From Kaistella gelatinilytica (GTDB lineage Bacteria > Bacteroidota > Bacteroidia > Flavobacteriales > Weeksellaceae), in NCBI RefSeq assembly GCF_015679325.1, contig NZ_JADPVI010000001.1, positions 1,426,001 to 1,490,000 on the forward strand: a stretch of 64,000 nt of DNA. Reading direction: 5' to 3'. The position numbers and the translations under genes were made by a program. Numbering within the stretch: the first letter of the stretch is position 1; each line of letters begins with the position of its first letter. Shown piece after piece: positions 1 through 7,945 of the stretch. The notes under the pieces are model-generated. The model worked only from the letters and a program-made list of their open reading frames with translations, ran no database searches and was not told where the DNA came from.

Positions 1-158
1 ATTCTTTTTGCACCAAACTCATCTAACATTCCTTTAGAAGCTTTGTAAGCACCATTATATTCTGCTACTTCCTCACCCATCAAATAGATAGATTCGTCTT
101 TTCGCATCTCCTCACTCATTGCCTGCGCAATCACTTCTCTAAAAGTATATTCCTTCAT
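1..158 (-). CDS. pdhB: Pyruvate dehydrogenase E1 component, beta subunit (N-terminal part)
   Basis: Only the first 52 codons lie in the window; the gene continues beyond base 1. The visible N-terminus begins [13 protein letters not shown], followed by [21 protein letters not shown]. This is the typical start of the transketolase-like E1 beta subunit of 2-oxo acid dehydrogenase complexes, where the E in GEEV lies near the thiamine diphosphate site. The partner E1 alpha or E2 gene would lie outside the window. Assignment to pyruvate rather than branched-chain oxo acids rests on resemblance of this N-terminus to PDH E1 beta and is less certain than the family. A -7 box lies 22 bases upstream. 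Confidence 0.85.
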   Translation of the reverse strand, partial: MKEYTFREVIAQAMSEEMRKDESIYLMGEEVAEYNGAYKASKGMLDEFGAKR

Positions 159-180
159 AATAGATTGAAAAATTAAAGTA

Positions 181-188
181 CAAAAGTA
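181..188 (-). promoter_or_regulatory. Putative -7 promoter box of pdhB (TACTTTTG)
   Basis: On the minus strand this reads TACTTTTG and matches the Bacteroidota -7 consensus TANNTTTG, 22 nt before the pdhB start. No convincing -33 TTTG was seen at the expected spacing of about 19-22 nt, so this is a motif match only. Confidence 0.45.
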
Positions 189-222
189 AAGATTTTTTCG
201 CAAACCATTAAACGATACGCAC

Positions 223-251
223 AAAAAAAAGCAACTCTTTCGAATTGCTTC
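223..251 (-). terminator. Rho-independent terminator after the DUF2147 gene
   Basis: On the minus strand a 9-bp stem (AAGCAATTC / GAGTTGCTT, one G-U pair) encloses a GAAA tetraloop and is followed by eight T residues. It lies 22 bases beyond the stop codon of the DUF2147 gene and just upstream of the pdhB promoter region, so it separates the two units. Confidence 0.85.
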
Positions 252-272
252 TGTTCAAAATTTAATTTGAAA

Positions 273-692
273 TTATTTTACCTGATACCAGGTTTGGCTT
301 CTTCCGATGAATGAGAATCCGATAAATCCTCTAACATTTAGTTTGTCACCATCTTTCGTAATAGTACATTTATAAGTTTTTCCTGTTTTTGGATCAGTGA
401 TCGTACCACCGGTAAATTCATTACCGTCTTTTTTCATGTCGCGGATCACTTCCATTCCCAAAATTGGTTTATTTTTTCTGTCATCTTTACAATCGATGCA
501 ATTTGCATGTTCAGGTTTGATGAGAAGTTGAACCACTTTTCCGTAATATTTACCATCTGCTTTTTTGGAAATTTCTACGATAGATTTTGCCTGTCCCGTT
601 TCGTCGTCAATGGTTTTCCATTTTCCTTCGATTTGAGCATAAGAAAGTGTTGCAAACATAAGCGCAACGAAAGAGAAAATTATTTTTTTCAT
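273..692 (-). CDS. DUF2147 family secreted protein
   Basis: 139 aa. The first 19 residues are a clear Sec signal peptide (MKKIIFSF...LSYA), so the mature protein is periplasmic or surface exposed. The body matches DUF2147: an early GKWKTIDDETG segment, a central CIDC pair, then GGTITDPKTGKTYKCT and an ending FIGRSQTWYQVK. The function of the family is unknown; the fold is thought to be a small beta-barrel resembling lipocalin-like proteins. It stands alone between a terminator and the minus-strand gene upstream, with a 137-base gap before it. Length is normal for the family. Confidence 0.85.
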   Translation of the reverse strand: MKKIIFSFVALMFATLSYAQIEGKWKTIDDETGQAKSIVEISKKADGKYYGKVVQLLIKPEHANCIDCKDDRKNKPILGMEVIRDMKKDGNEFTGGTITDPKTGKTYKCTITKDGDKLNVRGFIGFSFIGRSQTWYQVK

Positions 693-829
693 TTTTAAAA
701 TTGTTTTAATTTTTAGTTGGATAAAAGTAACTAAAAAAAGTTAAATACCAAATTATTAATTATTCTTAGCATACATTACAAAATAGATACCACAAACTTA
801 AAAATCAAAAAATTATTGAAGTAATAAAC

Positions 830-2752
830 CTAATTTAGTTTTCTATTGATAACGCGGTCCATATAATCTTGATACCAGGCTTTGGCTTTTAACTCTCCCA
901 ATTTTATTTCTGGCGTATTCACTTTTCCCAGAAGATTATTCTGATACCCTAAATCTTTGAAATCATAGATCCCTGTAAAATCTTTACCATCAAAAAGATA
1001 AATGTAATTACCAATGATAAACTGTTCTACTCCACTGGAATTCACGATAATTGATTCCTCATTTTTATCTGAAACCAAACTTCTGCCCCAACTTCTTATT
1101 TTTTTATTATAGCCCATTAAATCAGCTAAAGTCGGATAAATATCGATCTGTTGCGCCGGACTTGTAATTTCGCCTTTCAAATTATATTTCGGATTCGGTG
1201 AATAAAGCAAGATCGGAATTGCAAAACGGTTCATTGCTTTTTCATATTCCGGATACCCAGTCTGATTCGTATGATCAGCAACTAAAACAAAGATCGTGTT
1301 GTTATACCACGGCATTTTCTTCGCCGTTTCAAAAAACTTTTTCAGCGAATAATCAGTATAACCGATCGGTTCGTCAATTTCTAAAGGACCTTTTTTAAAT
1401 TTTCCCTGGTATTTTTCCGGAACTTTAAAAGGATGATGCGAGGAAACTGAAAACAAAGTCGCCATAAAAGGAGATTTTTTCCTGTTCAGAGTATTTGCAA
1501 AAAACTGGAAAAAAGGTTCATCCCAAATCCCCCAGATCCCATCGAAATCAGCATCATTGTTATATTCTGTCTTCCCGTAATAATGTTTGAAACCCAAAAT
1601 ATTTCCAAAGCCCAGAAATCCCATCGAGCCATTTGGAGCGCCGTGAAAGAAAGAAGTATCATAACCCATTTCGTTGGAAACAGAAACGATAGACTGAATT
1701 TTTTGATTCGAATAAGGGGAACTCGTAAAAGCATCTTTCAAACTCGGGATTCCCGCCAAAACAGAACTCATTCCGTGGATCGACTGTCTTCCATTTGCAA
1801 AAGCATTCGTCGCAATTAAACTTTGAGTCGCCAAACTGTCGAAAAAAGGAGTGTAAGAAACAAAGTTTTTAATGTTGGTATTTTTGTTAAATGCACCGGA
1901 ATATTCTTTACCGAAACTTTCGAGAATAAAAATAACGATATTCGGTTTTGGCTCTACTTTTTCCCGAACATACAATTTATAAGGTTTGATGTTTTCATCA
2001 ATGAATTTTTGATCTACAAAGTGAACTTCTTTAAAATTATTGGTATCAATGGTTCGGAAAAAGGAGAAAACGCTGTTCAAAACAACATTTGCCTGAAGAG
2101 GATTTTTCACAAACCGATTCGCATCTACCAAATTAATCGGTCGTGTTGAATGTTTGAAATCACCGCGAATTCCGCCCACAACCAACGTAGCAATTATGCA
2201 TAAACTAACGATGGAAGAGATGAAATAGACTGCTTTTTTTTCGGGTTTGAATTCTTTTACTTTTACTTTTTTATAAAGGAAGATCCAGAAAATCATCATG
2301 ACGACGAACCAAAAAATAACAAACGGATGTTCTATAACCGAAAGAATAAATATTTTTCCTAAATTATTTTCATGCTGTGCGACGTTCATCGCAGCCGTTG
2401 TTAATCTCGCCTGAGAAAATTTATAATAAATAAAATCACCGAAATTCATTCCGTACGCAATTCCATTTGTGATGAAATAGAGGTAAAACAGAAATTTCTG
2501 GTAAACCTTTTTGGTATTGATAAGAATAGGGATCAAACTCAACAGAATAAAAAGCGAGTTCACGTATAAAATTGCTGTGGTATCAAACGCAAATCCATGG
2601 AAGGAAATGCTTAAATAGTCTGAAACAGAATCGATTTTGATGAGATCCTTATTAAAAAACCAAAATAAAAAACGCGCGATCTGATAGAAGAAATACGCCA
2701 AAAATATTCGGTAAAAAAGGGTGAAGAGTTCCTGTAATCTTATTTCTTTCAT
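830..2752 (-). CDS. LTA synthase family protein (sulfatase-fold membrane phosphotransferase)
   Basis: 640 aa. About five hydrophobic segments occupy the first 210 residues and anchor an extracytoplasmic alkaline-phosphatase/sulfatase-fold domain (about 265-570). Metal-site motifs are visible: FILESFG (first metal-binding acid), NGRQSIHG with Ser324 at the nucleophile position, SSHHPF and VADHTNQTGYPEY. Family members transfer phosphoglycerol or phosphoethanolamine from lipids to glycans or lipids. LtaS uses Thr as nucleophile; Ser here is compatible with the superfamily. The substrate is unknown: Gram-negative Bacteroidota make no classical lipoteichoic acid. It is divergent from pssA, a phospholipid gene, which fits a membrane-lipid role only by position. 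Confidence 0.85.
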   Translation of the reverse strand: MKEIRLQELFTLFYRIFLAYFFYQIARFLFWFFNKDLIKIDSVSDYLSISFHGFAFDTTAILYVNSLFILLSLIPILINTKKVYQKFLFYLYFITNGIAYGMNFGDFIYYKFSQARLTTAAMNVAQHENNLGKIFILSVIEHPFVIFWFVVMMIFWIFLYKKVKVKEFKPEKKAVYFISSIVSLCIIATLVVGGIRGDFKHSTRPINLVDANRFVKNPLQANVVLNSVFSFFRTIDTNNFKEVHFVDQKFIDENIKPYKLYVREKVEPKPNIVIFILESFGKEYSGAFNKNTNIKNFVSYTPFFDSLATQSLIATNAFANGRQSIHGMSSVLAGIPSLKDAFTSSPYSNQKIQSIVSVSNEMGYDTSFFHGAPNGSMGFLGFGNILGFKHYYGKTEYNNDADFDGIWGIWDEPFFQFFANTLNRKKSPFMATLFSVSSHHPFKVPEKYQGKFKKGPLEIDEPIGYTDYSLKKFFETAKKMPWYNNTIFVLVADHTNQTGYPEYEKAMNRFAIPILLYSPNPKYNLKGEITSPAQQIDIYPTLADLMGYNKKIRSWGRSLVSDKNEESIIVNSSGVEQFIIGNYIYLFDGKDFTGIYDFKDLGYQNNLLGKVNTPEIKLGELKAKAWYQDYMDRVINRKLN

Positions 2753-2762
2753 GAAATTGATT

Positions 2763-2783
2763 CAAAATTAGGCTACAAATTTA
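2763..2783 (-). promoter_or_regulatory. Two candidate -7 boxes upstream of the LtaS-like gene
   Basis: On the minus strand TAAATTTG (2783-2776) and TAATTTTG (2770-2763) both fit TANNTTTG, 23 and 10 nt before the start codon. Which of them is used cannot be decided from sequence. Confidence 0.4.
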
Positions 2784-2854
2784 CATTAAATTCACCTTTC
2801 CATATTAATTCGTTTTTTCATTTGTAATGCTAACATCAATTTTAATAAAAACCT

Positions 2855-2862
2855 TACTTTTG
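2855..2862 (+). promoter_or_regulatory. -7 box abutting the pssA start (possible leaderless promoter)
   Basis: TACTTTTG matches TANNTTTG and ends only five bases before the ATG at 2868. If transcription starts about 5-7 nt downstream of the box, as is usual in Bacteroidota, the mRNA would begin at or next to the start codon. The same arrangement recurs at five other genes in this window. Confidence 0.5.
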
Positions 2863-2867
2863 CTTTT

Positions 2868-3611
2868 ATGAATTTTATTAAAAATAATCTCGCAAACGCT
2901 TTTACGCTCGCCAATTTGTTTTCAGGAAGCATTGGCGTAATTCATTTGATCACGGGGAATTATAAGATCACCGCCATCTGCATTATTCTGTCTTTAATCC
3001 TGGATTTTTTCGATGGATTTATCGCAAGAGCAATGAAATCGAATTCGACTTTAGGAGCGCAACTCGATTCTCTTGCAGATATGGTGAGTTTCGGTTTATT
3101 GCCGGGAATTGCGATGTATAAAGCTTTGGAACCATTTGGAAATCAATTATTTGGAATAGAACTTCCTTTTGAAATAAAATATTTCGGTTTATTCATCACC
3201 GTTTTTTCTTGTTTGAGATTGGCGATTTTTAATTTAGATGAAGAACAAACTTATTATTTTAAAGGTTTAAATACGCCTTCAAATACAATTTTAATCTTTG
3301 GAATTTTCTATCTTTTAAATGTGTATGGTTCAAAACCAATGGAATCGTCGTCTAAATTTTTACTTTTTATTTTTGAATATATTGATTTATTTTTACTCGC
3401 CTTAACCTTCATTAGTTCCTGGCTTTTAATAAGTCCAATAAAAATGATTGCCATGAAATTCAAATCGATGAAATTAGAAGATAATTATCCGAAAATCACT
3501 TTATTAATCGGATCAATTTTAATTTTAGCAATTTTCAGAATCGTGGGAATTCCACTTGTCATTATTTATTATATTTTGATCTCCATTATTTTTCAGAAAC
3601 AACTAAAATAG
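2868..3611 (+). CDS. pssA: CDP-diacylglycerol--serine O-phosphatidyltransferase
   Basis: 247 aa, 6-8 membrane segments. It makes phosphatidylserine from CDP-diacylglycerol and L-serine, the precursor of phosphatidylethanolamine. The full CDP-alcohol phosphotransferase signature is present: D46-x2-D49-G50-x2-A53-R54-x8-G63-x3-D67-x3-D71. The early segment ANAFTLANLFSGSIGV is typical of the PssA subtype. Length is normal. It is divergent from the LtaS-like gene and followed 64 bases later by an exonuclease gene. The start is supported by the signal-like N-terminus and by the -7 box just upstream. Confidence 0.93.
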   Translation: MNFIKNNLANAFTLANLFSGSIGVIHLITGNYKITAICIILSLILDFFDGFIARAMKSNSTLGAQLDSLADMVSFGLLPGIAMYKALEPFGNQLFGIELPFEIKYFGLFITVFSCLRLAIFNLDEEQTYYFKGLNTPSNTILIFGIFYLLNVYGSKPMESSSKFLLFIFEYIDLFLLALTFISSWLLISPIKMIAMKFKSMKLEDNYPKITLLIGSILILAIFRIVGIPLVIIYYILISIIFQKQLK

Positions 3612-3675
3612 ATGTTAGAAGTTAGATGAAAAAGCCATCAAATCAACTCATTATCAAATTTTCAAATTAAAAAAA

Positions 3676-4440
3676 ATGAATTTAAAACTCCATAAACCGC
3701 TCTGTATTTTCGATCTTGAAACAACCGGGATCAGCGTTGCAAAAGACCGGATCGTAGAAATTTCTATTTTGAAGGTCAATCCAGATGCATCGCGCGAAAG
3801 CAAAACGTGGCTCGTAAATCCTGAAATGTTTATTCCAAAAGAATCGACTGCAGTTCATGGAATTACGGATGAGAAAGTGAAAGACGCGCCGAAATTTAAG
3901 GAGATCGCATCAAAGGTTATAGAAATGATTTCCGGCTCCGATCTGGGTGGATTTAATTCGAACCGTTTTGATGTCCCGCTTTTGGCCGAAGAACTTTTGC
4001 GTGCAGGGATCGATTTTGATTTAAGTAAATTTAAACTCGTCGATGCACAGACGATTTTTCACAAAATGGAACCTCGAAATCTGACGGCCGCTTATCAGTT
4101 TTATTGCAAAAAAGGTTTAGAAAATGCACATTCCGCCGAAGCCGATGTTTTGGCAACGTTTGAAGTTTTAGACGCGCAAGTTGGACATTACGACGAACTT
4201 CCAAATGACATCGCGGGTTTGAGCGAATTTTCTTTCCACAACAAATTTGCTGATCTCGCCGGATTTATCGCTTTTGATGAAGATGAAAAAGAAATTTTCA
4301 GTTTTGGGAAATACAAAGGACAAAGAGTGAAAGACGTTTTCCAGAAAGATCTGGGTTATTACAGCTGGATTCAAAACGCTGATTTTCCTTTGTATACGAA
4401 GAAAATTTTGACAGGAATTCAGTTAAGAAGTAAATTTTAA
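3676..4440 (+). CDS. DEDDh 3'-5' exonuclease (DnaQ/epsilon-like)
   Basis: 254 aa. The exonuclease domain fills about residues 8-175: ExoI motif FDLETTG (D13, E15), ExoII around GFNSNRFDVPLL, and ExoIII HSAEADVLAT with the DEDDh histidine. It degrades DNA or RNA from the 3' end with two metal ions. The C-terminal 70 residues (FSFGKYKGQRVKDV...YSWIQNADFP) match the short domain of unknown role often found behind such exonucleases in Bacteroidota. It may be a proofreading subunit or a free repair exonuclease; no polymerase gene is nearby. The next gene starts 21 bases downstream, suggesting cotranscription. Confidence 0.85.
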   Translation: MNLKLHKPLCIFDLETTGISVAKDRIVEISILKVNPDASRESKTWLVNPEMFIPKESTAVHGITDEKVKDAPKFKEIASKVIEMISGSDLGGFNSNRFDVPLLAEELLRAGIDFDLSKFKLVDAQTIFHKMEPRNLTAAYQFYCKKGLENAHSAEADVLATFEVLDAQVGHYDELPNDIAGLSEFSFHNKFADLAGFIAFDEDEKEIFSFGKYKGQRVKDVFQKDLGYYSWIQNADFPLYTKKILTGIQLRSKF

Positions 4441-4461
4441 ATTCTTTAAATACCTCGTTTT

Positions 4462-4884
4462 ATGGCATCACTTGTTAAATTTAAATACTACACCAACAGT
4501 CTTGAAGCCAATCGCGACAAGCAGATTTTGAAGAATAATGGTCTCGAAAGTTTTATTGCCAATGAACAAACCATTCAGTCAGACTGGCTTTTATCGCAAG
4601 CTTTGGGTGGAATTCAACTTCAGGTTTTTGAAGATCAAAAAGAAAAAGCAACTGAAATTTTAAAGAATTTCCTGGAAAACGAACATACTTCCTTAGAAGT
4701 TGAGCACACGATCTCAAATCCTGATTTCAAATTTACCTGTCCGAAATGCGGATCAAATCATTTGTATCGCGACGAAAATCCCGGTGGATTGTTTGGTGTT
4801 TCGCTATTGGTATTAGGATTTCCGATCAAGGCTCCGAGTCATCTTTACCATTGCTATTACTGCGATAATGAATTTCAGGCTTAA
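4462..4884 (+). CDS. DUF2007 domain protein with C-terminal zinc ribbon
   Basis: 140 aa, cytoplasmic. Residues 1-75 match DUF2007 (a small ferredoxin-like fold named after putative signal-transducing proteins): VKFKYYTNSLEANRDKQIL, then WLLSQALGGIQLQVFEDQ. Residues 88-140 carry two cysteine pairs, CPKCGSNH and CYYCDNEF, spaced like a zinc ribbon. The biochemical role is unknown. It is placed 21 bases after the exonuclease gene and 46 before the FAH-family gene, so the three probably share a transcript. Confidence 0.8.
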   Translation: MASLVKFKYYTNSLEANRDKQILKNNGLESFIANEQTIQSDWLLSQALGGIQLQVFEDQKEKATEILKNFLENEHTSLEVEHTISNPDFKFTCPKCGSNHLYRDENPGGLFGVSLLVLGFPIKAPSHLYHCYYCDNEFQA

Positions 4885-4930
4885 CCTTTAAAAATAGAAA
4901 AAACTCAATTTTAAAAATATTTATATCGCT

Positions 4931-5539
4931 ATGAAAATAATTTGCATCGGTCGAAATTACGCTGAACACGCCAAAGAATTGGGAAATGAAATCCCCGAAA
5001 ATCCCGTTATTTTTATGAAACCCGATACGGCAGTTTTAAAAAAAGGCAGCGATTTCTATATTCCTGAATTTTCAAATGACATTCATTACGAACTGGAAGT
5101 TGTTTTGAAAATATCAAAAGGAGGGAAATATATTCAGGCAGAAAACGCCGATAAATATTATGAGGAAATTGGTTTGGGAATCGATTTTACAGCGAGAGAT
5201 CTTCAAAGCAAATTAAAGGAAAAAGGACTACCGTGGGAACTGGCGAAAGGCTTCGATGGAAGTGCTGTTTTGTCTGATTTCTTTAAAAAAGAAGATTTCG
5301 ATATGAAAAATCTTAATTTTTCTTTACTAAAAAACAAAGAAAAAGTTCAGGAAGGTAATACTTCAATGATGCTTTTTTCTCCGGAAAAAATTATCGAATT
5401 TGTGTCGCAATATTTCACTTTGCGATTTGGAGATTTAATTTTCACCGGAACGCCAAAAGGAGTTGGGAAAGTAGCAGAGAACGATAATTTAGAGGCTTTC
5501 CTGGAAGATAAAAAAGTTTTTGATCTAAGGATTCAATAA
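4931..5539 (+). CDS. Fumarylacetoacetate hydrolase (FAH) family protein
   Basis: 202 aa, the compact single-domain form of the family (like human FAHD1 or bacterial YcgM). The N-terminus MKIICIGRNYAEHAKELGNE and DTAVLKKG are typical; metal-binding acids lie in HYELEVVLKI and the IDFTARDLQ segment, and the late FTGTPKGVG motif closes the active site. Family members hydrolyse or decarboxylate acylpyruvates and oxaloacetate-like 2-oxo acids with Mg2+. The exact substrate cannot be read from sequence. No aromatic-degradation genes are adjacent. It is the last gene of the 3676-5539 cluster. Confidence 0.88.
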   Translation: MKIICIGRNYAEHAKELGNEIPENPVIFMKPDTAVLKKGSDFYIPEFSNDIHYELEVVLKISKGGKYIQAENADKYYEEIGLGIDFTARDLQSKLKEKGLPWELAKGFDGSAVLSDFFKKEDFDMKNLNFSLLKNKEKVQEGNTSMMLFSPEKIIEFVSQYFTLRFGDLIFTGTPKGVGKVAENDNLEAFLEDKKVFDLRIQ

Positions 5540-5632
5540 GTCTCAAAAAACGAAGCTAATAACCGATTTAGGGCACTTCCTTTTTTTATTACGGAAAAAA
5601 AACCGTAACTTTAATCAACAAAATTAAACACC

Positions 5633-6067
5633 ATGGTTAATATTATTTTACCTGTAGATTTCGGAGATTCTACTGAGGATTTGCTAAAAGGAGCAATAAA
5701 ATTTGCAAAAGAGATCAACGGTAAGCTTTGCCTTATTCACGTTGCACCTGCAGACATCGGTTTTGCAATTGGCGATATGGGATTTCAATATTTCCCGGAA
5801 GTTGAACAGAATGAGATCAAACAAGAACTTTTTAGTCTTAATAATCTGCAGCAACGTATTTTAGCAGAAGGCGTTGATTGTGAACATTTGCTGAAACAAG
5901 GTATCGCAGGAGATATTATTTTAGATTTTGCAAAGGAAAAAAATGCAGGATATATGGTGATGGGTTCCCACGGGAGAAGCGGCATTTACGACGTTTTTAT
6001 TGGAAGTTTGACCAAAGAATTAACGCGACGCGCAACCATTCCTGTTCTGGTAATCCCTGTTCATTAA
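5633..6067 (+). CDS. Universal stress protein (UspA family)
   Basis: 144 aa, one Usp domain. The ATP-binding motif is present at the C-terminal side as GSHGRSG...GSLTKEL (G-x2-G-x9-G-S), so it is probably of the nucleotide-binding class. The N-terminus NIILPVDFGDSTEDLLKGAIKFAKE is the usual first strand and helix. The role is stress or starvation response; the direct target is unknown. Upstream at 5589-5608 is a short inverted repeat (TTACGG / CCGTAA around an A-run), and downstream is a strong hairpin shared with the convergent DUF6341 gene. Confidence 0.92.
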   Translation: MVNIILPVDFGDSTEDLLKGAIKFAKEINGKLCLIHVAPADIGFAIGDMGFQYFPEVEQNEIKQELFSLNNLQQRILAEGVDCEHLLKQGIAGDIILDFAKEKNAGYMVMGSHGRSGIYDVFIGSLTKELTRRATIPVLVIPVH

Positions 6068-6091
6068 TAACCTGATATTTTTACAAAAATA

Positions 6092-6120
6092 AATCCCGAA
6101 ATTATTGCAATTTCGGGATT
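6092..6120. terminator. Bidirectional terminator between convergent uspA and DUF6341 genes
   Basis: A perfect 12-bp stem (AATCCCGAAATT / AATTTCGGGATT) with a 5-base loop. The minus-strand reading is followed by TTATTTTTG, the plus-strand reading by a poorer T-run. It lies 25 bases after the uspA stop and 28 bases after the minus-strand gene's stop. Confidence 0.85.
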
Positions 6121-6147
6121 CTTATAATAAAAATAGGTATCAATTAT

Positions 6148-6381
6148 TTAGCTTTCCTTTTTGTAAATTTTTGGGTCATAGTAAGGAAAATGACCTTCAG
6201 TTGGTGAATGGTATTCCTTATCTTTGTTTCCACCCAAAGTAGAGATCAAAACATAACACCAATAGCAAAATAATGCAGTTGCTACGAAGAATAAAATCCA
6301 GTTTACAAAGTTGGCTGCAAAGTCGAAAAACCCGAACGACCATTTGAAAAACCTGCTTATTAATAGAAATATTGATGTCAT
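6148..6381 (-). CDS. DUF6341 family small membrane protein
   Basis: 77 aa. A long hydrophobic stretch (about residues 14-50, two closely spaced helices) is followed by a polar tail rich in Lys, Tyr and Pro that ends YDPKIYKKES. I recognise it as the flavobacterial DUF6341 family, function unknown. It is divergent from the DUF6427 membrane protein gene with only 42 bases between starts; the two families commonly sit together in Flavobacteriia, which suggests a shared envelope function, but nothing in the sequence identifies it. Confidence 0.75.
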   Translation of the reverse strand: MTSIFLLISRFFKWSFGFFDFAANFVNWILFFVATALFCYWCYVLISTLGGNKDKEYHSPTEGHFPYYDPKIYKKES

Positions 6382-6399
6382 TATTTTCCTTTTTTAAAT

Positions 6400-6417
6400 T
6401 AACTTTGCACAAATTTA
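6400..6417. promoter_or_regulatory. Back-to-back -7 boxes of the DUF6341/DUF6427 divergent pair
   Basis: Plus strand TAACTTTG (6400-6407) is 16 nt before the DUF6427 start. Minus strand TAAATTTG (6417-6410) is 28 nt before the DUF6341 start and has a TTTG at 6443-6440, spacer 22, inside the DUF6427 coding region. The two boxes are two bases apart, so polymerase could occupy only one at a time. Confidence 0.5.
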
Positions 6418-6423
6418 TAAAAA

Positions 6424-7332
6424 ATGTTTCGATTACTTTCAAAAGAAAGCAATATTTTTTCAATACCTGTTTACATTGGCGTTCTTCTCTTAATTGTGAT
6501 CGGATTCAACTTTCTCGATTTCAATACCTTAGATGTTTTTTCGGCAGTCATTACTTTTGCAGGAATTGCACTGGGTTATTTCTGTTTTAATGCGATCGCG
6601 CTTAATTATCAAACACATCTTCCTTTATTTTTATATACGGTCATTATTTTTTCCCTTTATCTTGGTGATCTGGATATCGGAATTGCTGTTTCCCTCTTCA
6701 CCAATTCGATCATACTGCTGCTTTTAACGAATATCGATATGGTTGTTCGCAAGAATTCCTATATTCTGGTTGGAGCTATTTTGGCGATCAATTTTATTTT
6801 TCTACCCACAACCTGGCCGATGACACTTTTTGTAATTCTGCATATTATTGGGACTTCAGATAAGGTTGGTTTGCATTTTTTCCGTTTGATCTTTGGCATT
6901 TCTCTCATTGCAATGTCTTATTTCGGGATCGCCTATTTTTTGGGAATGAATTCCTGGAATCCGGTTTATTTCCCTTTTGGTCAATTTGAAATCTCCAAAC
7001 ATCTTATCAATCTGATCTGGCTTTTGCCCATTGGTTTATTATTGCTTCACGCAATGATGGATCATTTCAGGAATTTTAATCAAAAAAGTCCGACCAGTAA
7101 GTTTAAATATACTTTTCTGCTCATTTTTTCTCTAGCGCAGTTAATTACCATCGTGCTGTACATGGGAAATCATTATGAATACTTACTTTTGCTCGCGCTT
7201 CCGGCTTCGATCATACTAAGTAGAATGCTCAAATTTCTGCCCAAATACTGGATGAAAGAAATGGGACTTTGGTTGATAATTTTCTCCCTCGTCCTTTTCA
7301 AACTCGCCAATTATTTTAAATTTAATATTTAA
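6424..7332 (+). CDS. DUF6427 family polytopic membrane protein
   Basis: 302 aa with about nine to ten hydrophobic helices spanning nearly the entire length, short loops and no recognisable catalytic motif. It matches the flavobacterial DUF6427 family of unknown function. It is followed only 5 bases later by the DUF3109 gene, so the two are almost certainly cotranscribed and possibly translationally coupled. Its divergent neighbour is DUF6341. A transport or envelope biogenesis role is inference from topology alone. Confidence 0.75.
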   Translation: MFRLLSKESNIFSIPVYIGVLLLIVIGFNFLDFNTLDVFSAVITFAGIALGYFCFNAIALNYQTHLPLFLYTVIIFSLYLGDLDIGIAVSLFTNSIILLLLTNIDMVVRKNSYILVGAILAINFIFLPTTWPMTLFVILHIIGTSDKVGLHFFRLIFGISLIAMSYFGIAYFLGMNSWNPVYFPFGQFEISKHLINLIWLLPIGLLLLHAMMDHFRNFNQKSPTSKFKYTFLLIFSLAQLITIVLYMGNHYEYLLLLALPASIILSRMLKFLPKYWMKEMGLWLIIFSLVLFKLANYFKFNI

Positions 7333-7337
7333 TAACA

Positions 7338-7922
7338 ATGATTCAAATTGAAGATAAATTAATTTCTGAAGATGTTTTTTCTGAAGAATTCGTGTGTAAC
7401 CTGAGCAAATGCAAAGGTGCATGTTGTGTAGCGGGAGATGTTGGAGCTCCTTTAGATAAAGATGAAACAGTAATCCTTGACCGAATTTTTGAGCAGGTTA
7501 AACCTTATCTGCGTCCGGAAGGAGTAAAAGCTCTGGAAGAACAGGGAACCTGGGCGATCGATCCGCAAGACGGCGATTATGTAACACCGATGGTTAATGG
7601 AGCAGAATGCGCTTATGTAATTTTTGATGAAAAAGGAATTACGAAATGTGGGATTGAAAAAGCTTATGAAAACGGAGCTGTAGATTGGCAAAAACCGATC
7701 TCCTGCCACCTTTATCCGATCCGTGTTGATGAATACAGAACTTTCACTGCATTTAATTATCACAAATGGGAAATCTGCAACGATGCCTGTATTTTAGGAA
7801 AAGAATTAAAGGTTCCGATCTACAAATTTTTGAAAACTCCTTTGATCCGAAAATATGGCGAAGATTTTTATAAAACACTTTGCGATGCAGCTGATGAATG
7901 GAAAATCGAATACGGTTCCTAA
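7338..7922 (+). CDS. DUF3109 family cysteine-rich protein
   Basis: 194 aa, no signal peptide. Cysteines are arranged as CNLSKCKGACC near residues 17-27, C after NGAE, CGIEKAY, ISCHLYPIR and CNDACILG, a pattern resembling the YkgJ-type zinc- or iron-chelating domain. The segment PISCHLYPIRVDEYRTFTA is characteristic of DUF3109. It is likely to bind a metal ion or an Fe-S cluster; the function is unknown. It is the third member of the DUF6341/DUF6427/DUF3109 neighbourhood, 5 bases after DUF6427 and 23 before the MgtC-like gene. Confidence 0.82.
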   Translation: MIQIEDKLISEDVFSEEFVCNLSKCKGACCVAGDVGAPLDKDETVILDRIFEQVKPYLRPEGVKALEEQGTWAIDPQDGDYVTPMVNGAECAYVIFDEKGITKCGIEKAYENGAVDWQKPISCHLYPIRVDEYRTFTAFNYHKWEICNDACILGKELKVPIYKFLKTPLIRKYGEDFYKTLCDAADEWKIEYGS

Positions 7923-7945
7923 ATAATTTATATCTTTAAATAAAA

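Noticed and set aside
5589-5608. TTACGG/CCGTAA inverted repeat as a terminator of the FAH gene
   Set aside because: The stem is six bases and the following sequence (CTTTAATC) is not a T-run; it could as well be a regulatory site of uspA.
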